Shown here: in pieces, positions 6,801 through 13,023 of the stretch
How the letters are laid out: each line of letters begins with the position of its first letter
Numbering within the stretch: the first letter of the stretch is position 1
Source of the DNA: an uncultured Lachnospiraceae bacterium
GTDB taxonomy: Bacteria > Bacillota > Clostridia > Lachnospirales > Lachnospiraceae
Length of the DNA stretch: 13,023 nt
Assembly (NCBI GenBank): GCA_910579495.1
Contig: CAJTVD010000090.1
Span: 1 to 13,023 of the forward strand
Direction of reading: 5' to 3'
Program-made: the position numbers and the translations under genes
Notes under the pieces: model-generated
The model's input: only the letters and a program-made list of their open reading frames with translations
What the model was told of the DNA's origin: nothing
Database searches by the model: none

Positions 6801-9800
6801 TGGTGTGGACGCGGGTGTTCGTGATGCTGTCCTCCGATTTTCCCTTTATCCTCCATTCCCCTGTCACGTCTGAATACATCACGTCTATTCTCCCGTTCTG
6901 GAGCCGCCCCGGTGTCTGGAGCAGTTCAAACAAAAACTGCCTGTAATATTTTGTATCTATCCAGGGTGCGCCGATGCGGACGCTTATTTCCGGCGCAGTC
7001 AGGTCTTTCGGCTGCACCGCAGTAAGCGCCTCTACGTTGGCGGCAAATTCCGGGTATTCCTCCGCTGCTTTTTTTGCCCTTTCCAGTTTTTTCCGCACAT
7101 TGCCGGAAAGGTATTCATCCGCAGTCTGCCAGCCCTTTTGCCAGTCCGTATTTTCCTCCGAAATGACAGCCGGGCCGCTGTCCGGGTCTTTGAAGATAAT
7201 GCCCTTTAAGTCTGAAATGATCTGCGGTATTTTATCGCTCCCGCCCATCAGGGATGCCATGAATCCCAAATCCACACAGGCCCTCTCCCCGATGGAAACG
7301 CCCAGCGCCTCCACCGCCGTATCCACGCTTGTAACGCTTTGCCGGTGCTGGATTGTCCGCTTTGTGAACATATCAGCCTTGCGCTTTAAATTCCCTTCCT
7401 CGTCCAATACCTCCAGGGAACATAACAGCGGGTAAGAGGAATCCTGTCTAAAAGCAAGGCGGTTCCCGGCGCTGTTAAGCAGGCCGTATTTCTTCTGGAA
7501 ATTGTCATAGAGTGTATTGAGCCGCTCCTGCTCTTTCCCGATCTGTGCATCATCCGCACCGTTAAGCTGTAAATCTATGAGCTGCCTTGCGCTGTCCCGG
7601 ATCGCGATCATGCCCCGGATGCGGGCGGCAGGCATTTTCCCGACTTCCATGCGCTTCATGCGCGAGTTTTCCCGGAAATAGAGTTTCCCGTCCTTTTCGG
7701 CAAAGCTGAAATTGCGTACCTGCGGGTCTGCCGGTATGGTTTCCTCTTTTTCTTTTCCTTCCTGCTCCGGCGCGTCCATGTGCAGGAGTTCTTGATCCGG
7801 TGCCCCGATATGCGTTACCGCCTCTGCAAGCTGCTTTTTCAGGTCAGCCCCTTCAAGCGGTATACATGCCGTTTCCGTGGCATTTCCGTACATATTCTCC
7901 CAGAAAGCCATCCTGCCCAGCACCATCTCCGGGTGCTGCAGATAATAATTGTTTAAGGGTACGCCGTCCTCTGTCTGTCCTACGTTCACCCAATCCGGGA
8001 GCTTTTCCGGCGCGCTGCCCCGTTTCTGGAAAAACAGGATGTCCGCCGTCACCTCCGTACCCGCATTGGCTTTAAATGCGTTATTCGGCAGGCGCACTGC
8101 CCCCAAAAGGTCGGCTTTCTGCGCCAGCGCCTCCCGCACCCTGCCGTTTGCCTTATCCATTGTCCCCTTTGAGGTAATAAAGGCCACAACGCCGCCCGGA
8201 CGCACTTTGTCCAGTGTTTTTGTGAGGAAATAATCGTGTATCAAAAGATTCTGCTTATCATACTGCCTGTCATGCACCTTGTACTCCCCGAAAGGCACAT
8301 TCCCCACCGCAAGGTCAAAAAAGTCGCCCGGATGGTCGGTGGTTTCAAACCCGCCCACGGTAATATCCGCTTTCTGGTAAAGCTGCTTTGCGATGCGCCC
8401 GGTCAGGGAATCCAGTTCTACGCCGTAAAGGTTCGATTTTTCAAATTCTTCCGGCACAAGCCCGAAGAAGTTCCCGATGCCGCAGGACGGCTCCAGGATG
8501 TTCCCCGGCTTAAAGCCCATGCGTTTTACCGCTTCGTACATTGCCTTAATCACAACAGGGCTTGTATAGTGGGCATTCAAGACTGTGCTGCGCGCCGATT
8601 CATATTCTTCCGGGGTCAGCAGTTCCTTTAGTTCTCCGTATTCCTTCCCCCATTTTTGATTATCCGCGTCAAATGCCTGGTAAAGCCCGCCCCACCCTAC
8701 ATATTTTGATAAAACCTCCTGTTCCTGCGGTGTGGCAAGGCGGTTTTCCGCTTCAATCTGTTTTAAAGTCCGGATTGCAGCGATGTTATTCTGGTATTTT
8801 GTTTTCTGCCCGCCCTCTCCCAGCGAATCGTCCGTGATGCGGAAATTACTGCGGTCAGGGCCGGTATGGAGCTTCTCCACAACAATCTCATAAGGAAGCC
8901 CCTTACTGTAAACTCCCACCGTTTCTGCGTTGATAACCTGCCCGCCCTCAATCTCCACCATCTCCGGTGGTTCTTCTTCCTCCCTGTCTGCGCTTTCAGG
9001 TTCCGTAGGGAAAACGCCTTCCCTGGCTCCCTGCATTTCCTCCCACCGGATTTTTTCATTCAGGCCGGCCTCCAACTGTTCCTGTATATGTGGCTCCACA
9101 TAGATAAGCTGGTCATAGTCCAGAAATGCCAGTTCCCCGTCAATCATCTCCCGCAGGCTGTCATACTGCCGTTTCTCCACACATTTCCCGTCCACAAACT
9201 GGCTGAAGGAAAAGTGGATCAGGTCAACATTCACCTGAACCTCAAAGCCGCCGTTTTCCGTGGTGCCGTAGGCAATCCCGACTTCTTCCAGGTTGGTAAA
9301 ATCCACGCTGTCCTCATTGTATTCCTCAAGGCAGAAATCTTCGATCAGGCGCTTCGCTTCCTCCATATCCCGGCTGTCCGGCACCTGCGTTTCCGCTTCT
9401 TCTCTGTAAACGGCGTCTTTTTCCGGCTCCGGCGCTGCATGTGCTTCTTCCGCCTGCCCTCCGGCATCCATCCCTGCCTGTGCCATATCTTCCGGGAAAT
9501 TTCCATGTTCTAAATCATTCTCCCACTCCTGTTCCACACATTCCCGGACAAAGGGGACAGATTCCTCCCGGAAAATCGGAAACCACCCCTGCATATCCAG
9601 ATCTTTCAGGCTGACACGCCCTTTTTCATAGTCAATGCTGTCAACCTCCATGTGCCGCCCGTCAATGGTCAGCTTCATCCCAAGAGGGATGTAGTCGGCA
9701 ATGTCCCTCTCCTTTACAATCTCATAAGGGGCGTTTTCCCCGCGCTCCGGGTCCGGTCTGGCAATGACAACGCTCTGCCCATGCTCCAAAAGGTCTTTTA

Positions 9801-12800
9801 CTACCGCCTGCCATACCCTGCCCCCGGTAACGGAAGTCTCCCCAAGCCCGTCAATCTCTCTTGTAAGCAGCTTTGCGGAAAGGGCAGGGGCTGCCGCCTC
9901 CGCGTCTTTGCCGTAAAACAGGATGTATTCCCCCACCTGTACGCCCACCAGCTTATCCGGATGTTCTGTTTTGAGGTTTAAATATTCCTCCACATTGGGG
10001 GCAAGGTCTGTTTCTGCCTGCACGGTTCCGGTATCTTTTTCTGTTCCTTCCAAGACCGGCGCGGGTTCCTCCTTAATGACGGGTTTTCCGTCCTGATAGA
10101 AAATCTCTTTCCGGTCTCCATCTGCCTCCATAACGGCCCGCTCCGGGCGGTACCTCTGTTCTTCGATGTTATGGAACCATTGGTTGGCAAAGCGGTTTAA
10201 ATCTTTGCGGAGTTTCGGAATCCATCTTCCGGGTTCGGGATAAACCTGCTGGTACATCCCCATGCTGTCCTGCTGATAAGTAAGCGGCTCCAATGTCCCT
10301 TTTTCGTGGTCGATCCGGAAGGTCATCTCCGGGTCAGCCATAGAATCACCGTTCTGCCGGTAATAATGTGCTATGGAGATTTCATTGCTGCCCACAGCCT
10401 CTATGTGCAGCGGCATCATGGCCTCTCCCGCCCGTAACTGCATAGCGGTGTAATGCTGGCCGGTAAAATCAGGGAACAGCCGCATAAATGCCCGGTAATT
10501 CAGTTCCGGTAACGTCCTGCCCTTCTTCTTATCCTGTGTCTCCGCCTCTCCCGCGCCGGCTTTTTCCTGCCCTCTGTTTTCTTCCGTCAGCAGATTGTCC
10601 GTATTTCCGGATTCTATCGGTTCCGCATCTTCCGGGGCGGCCTGTCTCTGCACAGAAGCTGCCCCTGTTTCCTTTGCCCATTCCGGCGCATCCGGCTCCC
10701 CGGCATGTCTCTCTATCGCGTCCCTTCTGTCTGTCACCACATCCTGATAGGTGCGCTCTAAAATATCCTCCACCATCCACGCCCTGAACATGGGAAGGGA
10801 CTGGAAAGCATCATATAAATCCGGCTGGCTCTCCACAATCTCATTGATAAAAAATCCAAGTTCATTGTCCAGTTCTGCCGCTGCGCTGTCATAGTCCGTC
10901 TCACGGTCACGCAGGTAAGAATAGAAACTGCTCTGCCGCACCACGTCACTCAGCATGGAAAGCGCTTCCCTGTATAACTCTGCCGCAGATTTCCCCGCAG
11001 GGGACGCTTTTGTATCTTCCTCCGCCCGTATTTCCGGTTCCGCCTGGGTTGGTGTAGAAAATACAGGCGTCTCCTGTATGGCGGAAATATTCGTCTGTGT
11101 CTCGGCCGCTACTTTCCGTATCTGTTCCTTGATGGCCTCCGGCAGACCTTCATCGTAAAATGTCACACTCCTGTCAGCGTCTATATGGGCAACCGTCTTA
11201 TAATCCCCATGTTCTTCTTCCAGGCGGTTCCACACGGTCAGGCCGTTCCCCAGAAAGCCATAGCCAATATCGTAATGGGAAAGGACGGCTTCCTCCTGCT
11301 CCTTTATCTGTTCCAGGTCAGAACCGGTTTTACTTGAGGCAGTATCCGCCTGCCCTGCATCTTCCTCATTTACAGCCATAAAATCAAAAGTAAGCTGGCC
11401 GTCCGGCCTTTCTTTCACTTTCCCCGGCTGTTCTTTTGCAAGGTTCTTCTGCTTTTTGGCAAGGGCGCGGGCGGCGGCTTCCAGTTCCCCTAAAGGTTCC
11501 TTTTCCTTTCTGGATGCGTCCTGCTTCTCTTTTGCTTCCTTTTTTGCCGCCTCCCTTTTCTGCCTTTCCGCCCGCAGGGTTTCCTCCGGCAGCGGCGTAA
11601 ACAGGGAGTATTCTCCCCTCTGGTATGCGCCCATATCTTCAATAGCCCTCTGCATGATGCCGTAACTGCGGCTTTCTTCCGGCGTTACGGTGGCAAAGGA
11701 TTCCAGCATATCCTCATACAATGCCGCGCTGATTTTGGCATCATCCAGCATAGGCTTAAAATCCCGCTCCGCCGCATCCACATCCCATTCAATGGAATTG
11801 CTGGGGTTCGGGGTATTGGGGCAGTAAAAATAAAAGGCGTATATGCTCCGCGCAAGCCGTATCTTTTCATACTCGGAGGTATACGCCATTTCTTTCGGGT
11901 TTAAGTATCTTCCGGCATCAATCAGTTCCCCGATCCGCTTCTGTGCCTGGTTCCAGTTCATTTTTACCGTGTCATACCCTTTAAAACCGGAAGCGTCATC
12001 ACAGCGGGTGAATTTTATCCCTTTGGAATCATGCCATTCGTCATATCCAATGTTCCCACCGCCACCAGTTCCGTACTCATTTTTCAGGAAATCCGCCCGC
12101 TCCTTCGCATCGTGCCTCTGGCAGAAAAACGAATAAATACGCATTTTCCCCTCGGAGACACCGCTTCCGCGCATAAACATCCTGTCAATCTCATCTTCCG
12201 TGATAAAGCTGCCCTTTGCCGGCTCAAACCCCTCCGTGCCGTGGAACTGCCTCGGCTCTATGTCAAGATTGAAAAGGCTGTTTAATATCTCCTGCGGGTT
12301 ATGGAAATGGAAACGCATAAGGCCACGGTCTGCCTCATAAGCGCGGACAAAATCGGTAAGTTCGGAAACAAAAATATCACGGCTCTCCTTTTCCTCCAAA
12401 AGCCCTGCAATCTTTTCCGTGCTGTCAGGGAATCCCCCGTACAGTTCTGAAACATGCGGCAGGAAACCGCCCTCCACTGCTTCTTCGCTTAAATCCTGCC
12501 GCAGATACCACAGCTTTGCCGCCAGTTCCTGGTACTCATTTCCCCTTGCGGTATCTAATATTTCCTGCGTGGCATAGATGCCTTCTTCCAGAAGTTCCGA
12601 TACCTGCTCCGCCGCCTGTTCCCAGGTTACAAGGGTAGCGCCGGGGACATTGGCAGTGCGTCCGGGCGCGATCTTTATTCCTTCCTTATCAAACCATAAA
12701 GCGTATTTTTCCCCGGCAACCGTAAGCCCCTTGCCTCCTGTGCCGTACTCTTTTTGCAGGAAAGCGGCGGCGGCTTCGACAGAGGGGGATTTCTGGTAAA

Positions 12801-13023
12801 AGGCGGCAATCCGCATGGCGCTGTTTTTTTCATTCCCGCCGCTGGTGAGCGCGCGTCCAATCACGCCTTTTGGAACTTCCGGCACCGGCTTTTTTCCACG
12901 GGCGGCGGAATCTTTTGTTTTTTCTTCCGTTTTTGCCTGTGAAATGCGCTCTACCTGTTCCTCCACTGTTGGGAAAAGGGAAAGCTGGAAATATGCGGGC
13001 GCAGAAACGGCGGGTTCATCACC
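3847..13023 (-). CDS. Giant polyvalent protein: N6-methylase-like plus SF2/SNF2-like helicase (DarB/LtrC-like), 5'-truncated
   Basis: The frame is open from the right edge to TGA at 3847-3849, at least 3058 residues. The first in-frame start codon in the window is a GTG at 12966, but the frame continues upstream without a stop and encodes FQLSLFPT, so the true start is outside. Order from the N-terminus: two copies of an EYGTGG module (about 12865-12490 and 12205-11820); a Lys/Glu-rich linker (about 11620-11400); a GNGLTVWNRL module (11290-11110); a FMRLFPD...DPEM module (10500-10310); a MutS-I-like segment LVGVQVGEYILFYG (near 9950); and an LPD28-like segment (9370-9085). Then comes an N6-adenine methylase fold with ILEPSCGIGN (about 8500-8463) and motif IV changed to NVPF (8290-8301). 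The helicase follows, with Walker A GAGKT (6406-6420), DEAH (5929-5940), ATGTPVSN, and arginine motif QRAGRIVRRGN (near 4846-4808). The C-terminus is coiled coil. Methylase-helicase fusions of this kind (for example P1 DarB) guard incoming DNA from restriction; that role here is inferred. Confidence 0.9.
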   Translation of the reverse strand, partial: GDEPAVSAPAYFQLSLFPTVEEQVERISQAKTEEKTKDSAARGKKPVPEVPKGVIGRALTSGGNEKNSAMRIAAFYQKSPSVEAAAAFLQKEYGTGGKGLTVAGEKYALWFDKEGIKIAPGRTANVPGATLVTWEQAAEQVSELLEEGIYATQEILDTARGNEYQELAAKLWYLRQDLSEEAVEGGFLPHVSELYGGFPDSTEKIAGLLEEKESRDIFVSELTDFVRAYEADRGLMRFHFHNPQEILNSLFNLDIEPRQFHGTEGFEPAKGSFITEDEIDRMFMRGSGVSEGKMRIYSFFCQRHDAKERADFLKNEYGTGGGGNIGYDEWHDSKGIKFTRCDDASGFKGYDTVKMNWNQAQKRIGELIDAGRYLNPKEMAYTSEYEKIRLARSIYAFYFYCPNTPNPSNSIEWDVDAAERDFKPMLDDAKISAALYEDMLESFATVTPEESRSYGIMQRAIEDMGAYQRGEYSLFTPLPEETLRAERQKREAAKKEAKEKQDASRKEKEPLGELEAAARALAKKQKNLAKEQPGKVKERPDGQLTFDFMAVNEEDAGQADTASSKTGSDLEQIKEQEEAVLSHYDIGYGFLGNGLTVWNRLEEEHGDYKTVAHIDADRSVTFYDEGLPEAIKEQIRKVAAETQTNISAIQETPVFSTPTQAEPEIRAEEDTKASPAGKSAAELYREALSMLSDVVRQSSFYSYLRDRETDYDSAAAELDNELGFFINEIVESQPDLYDAFQSLPMFRAWMVEDILERTYQDVVTDRRDAIERHAGEPDAPEWAKETGAASVQRQAAPEDAEPIESGNTDNLLTEENRGQEKAGAGEAETQDKKKGRTLPELNYRAFMRLFPDFTGQHYTAMQLRAGEAMMPLHIEAVGSNEISIAHYYRQNGDSMADPEMTFRIDHEKGTLEPLTYQQDSMGMYQQVYPEPGRWIPKLRKDLNRFANQWFHNIEEQRYRPERAVMEADGDRKEIFYQDGKPVIKEEPAPVLEGTEKDTGTVQAETDLAPNVEEYLNLKTEHPDKLVGVQVGEYILFYGKDAEAAAPALSAKLLTREIDGLGETSVTGGRVWQAVVKDLLEHGQSVVIARPDPERGENAPYEIVKERDIADYIPLGMKLTIDGRHMEVDSIDYEKGRVSLKDLDMQGWFPIFREESVPFVRECVEQEWENDLEHGNFPEDMAQAGMDAGGQAEEAHAAPEPEKDAVYREEAETQVPDSRDMEEAKRLIEDFCLEEYNEDSVDFTNLEEVGIAYGTTENGGFEVQVNVDLIHFSFSQFVDGKCVEKRQYDSLREMIDGELAFLDYDQLIYVEPHIQEQLEAGLNEKIRWEEMQGAREGVFPTEPESADREEEEPPEMVEIEGGQVINAETVGVYSKGLPYEIVVEKLHTGPDRSNFRITDDSLGEGGQKTKYQNNIAAIRTLKQIEAENRLATPQEQEVLSKYVGWGGLYQAFDADNQKWGKEYGELKELLTPEEYESARSTVLNAHYTSPVVIKAMYEAVKRMGFKPGNILEPSCGIGNFFGLVPEEFEKSNLYGVELDSLTGRIAKQLYQKADITVGGFETTDHPGDFFDLAVGNVPFGEYKVHDRQYDKQNLLIHDYFLTKTLDKVRPGGVVAFITSKGTMDKANGRVREALAQKADLLGAVRLPNNAFKANAGTEVTADILFFQKRGSAPEKLPDWVNVGQTEDGVPLNNYYLQHPEMVLGRMAFWENMYGNATETACIPLEGADLKKQLAEAVTHIGAPDQELLHMDAPEQEGKEKEETIPADPQVRNFSFAEKDGKLYFRENSRMKRMEVGKMPAARIRGMIAIRDSARQLIDLQLNGADDAQIGKEQERLNTLYDNFQKKYGLLNSAGNRLAFRQDSSYPLLCSLEVLDEEGNLKRKADMFTKRTIQHRQSVTSVDTAVEALGVSIGERACVDLGFMASLMGGSDKIPQIISDLKGIIFKDPDSGPAVISEENTDWQKGWQTADEYLSGNVRKKLERAKKAAEEYPEFAANVEALTAVQPKDLTAPEISVRIGAPWIDTKYYRQFLFELLQTPGRLQNGRIDVMYSDVTGEWRIKGKSEDSITNTRVHTTYGTKRINAYEIFEASLNQRSVQIFDTHTDIEGKETRVLNEKETAIAQQKQDAMKEAFHDWIFKDPDRRADLCGIYNKLFNSTRPREYDGRHINFIGMNPEIKLEPHQRNAVARILYGGNSLLAHVVGAGKTYEMIAAAMESKRLGLCKKSIMVVPNHLTEQWGGDFLTLYPGAKVLVATKKDFEPKNRKKFCARIATGDYDAVIIGHSQFEKIPISPERQGAIIQGQIDEIVDAIAEAKANKEEKFTVKQMEKTKKNLEAKIKKLYDKKKDDTVTFEELGVDRLFVDEAHSFKNLYMHTKMRNVAGISQTDAQKSSDMFAKCRYMDEITGGRGVVFATGTPVSNSMVELYTMMRYLQYSMLEEGYRDSTGKVRSLKHFDNWAATFGEQVTAVELKPEGTGFRLKTRFARFYNLPELINRWKEAADIQTADMLKLPVPEAEYITIQTEPSQAQKAMVQSLAERAEKIRKEKIDPRIDNMLKITSDGRKLALDQRIMNPLLPDDPGSKVNACVDNVFRIWQESTETKGTQLIFSDLSTPKGRAEPKKEEAKEGAEGAEAEGEAAATEEETIMEASVYEDIRKKLIAKGIPPQEIAFIHDANTEAQKAELFAKVRNGQVRVLLGSTQKMGAGTNVQTKLVASHDLDCPWRPADLEQRAGRIVRRGNENKKVRIFRYVTKGTFDAYTWGLVESKQKFIGQIMTSKSPARSIEDVDATALSYAEVKMLATGDTRIKEKMDLDIQVTKLKMLKSNHQAQQYEMQDKVRGYYPNKIKETQLYIDCLNADLPVLEAHPAKEDAFSMTVMGTAYTERKEAGKAIVAACRLMDDPGKEIELGEYRGFPMKLCFDGAKFKVTMKQHLTHTAELSDDVVGNITRINNALEKIPQSLERHKENMARLHKELESAKEEAERPFAQEAELLEKSARLAELNTVLDNEEKGRGGEPARKLEEDEGRGNEKPSILKSLKEYERPAPVPYGAERGQEREAI
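11820..12205 (-). repeat. EYGTGG module, second copy, inside the giant gene
   Basis: This protein-level repeat runs from EIDRMFMRGSGVSEGKMRIY through FLKNEYGTGG, the KGIKF core and MNWNQAQKRIGELIDAGRYL. It aligns by eye with the first copy at 12490-12865. Shared anchors are a RI-x-x-F helix, FL(K/Q)-x-EYGTGG, KGIK, W-x-QA and ELL/ELI-x-x-G-x-Y. The two EYGTGG motifs are about 224 residues apart. Divergence is high, so the duplication is old. Function unknown. Confidence 0.6.
12490..12865 (-). repeat. EYGTGG module, first copy, inside the giant gene
   Basis: This is the first copy of the protein-level repeat, from VIGRALTSGG through RIAAFYQKS, FLQKEYGTGG (EYGTGG at 12733-12750), KEGIKI and TWEQAAEQVSELLEEGIY. 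It is more diverged from what I regard as the usual form of this module in related element proteins than the second copy is (it lacks the EWHD segment). It follows the SLFPT linker that often precedes such modules. Confidence 0.6.

Noticed and set aside
8866..9513. 215-residue open frame on the plus strand
   Set aside because: It is antisense to the LPD28-like and linker part of the giant gene, with His/Phe/Leu-rich composition and no motif or ribosome binding site.
3847..13023. Possible frameshift or gene fusion artefact, given the extreme length
   Set aside because: The frame is continuous, motif order matches known polyvalent methylase-helicase proteins, and no duplicated or broken motif suggests an assembly error.

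Overview
The window looks like part of an integrative and conjugative or mobilizable element (Tn1549-like in general style) from a gut-type Clostridia, probably Lachnospiraceae or a relative. This rests on gene types and order, the strong GGAGG-type ribosome binding sites, and the moderately high GC content. No phylogenetic marker gene is present, so the host assignment is inference.

Positions 1-342 (+) hold the C-terminal ATPase end of a GHKL-type (AgrC-like) sensor histidine kinase whose start lies before the window. Positions 343-723 carry no convincing gene. They contain a dense run of about seven consecutive short hairpins (412-599). Read on the minus strand, several of these are capped by GNRA-like loops (GTAA, GCAA, GTAAA), which makes this the least explained part of the window. 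A promoter with a perfect TATAAT then drives a small 74-residue orphan protein (724-948, +). A long hairpin flanked by A and T runs (989-1038) is a bidirectional terminator between this small gene and the convergent mobilization operon.

The rest of the window, 1043 to the right edge, is one leftward operon. In transcription order it encodes: (i) a giant polyvalent protein of at least 3058 residues, still open at the window edge; (ii) a MobC-like relaxosome accessory protein, coupled to it by a one-base TGATG stop/start overlap; (iii) a DUF3991/TOPRIM primase-like protein; and (iv) a HxDKAHIHNH histidine-triad relaxase. Between mobC and the TOPRIM gene sits a good intrinsic terminator, so the two downstream genes may be expressed at a lower or regulated level.

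A working model from known families is as follows. MobC and the relaxase form the relaxosome and nick oriT. The TOPRIM protein helps process or prime the transferred single strand. The giant protein combines N6-adenine methylase-like and SF2/SNF2-like helicase modules (the arrangement of phage P1 DarB and other polyvalent proteins) with many small N-terminal domains. It probably protects incoming element DNA from host restriction or helps it become established. No integrase, tRNA, rRNA, CRISPR array or insertion sequence was seen.
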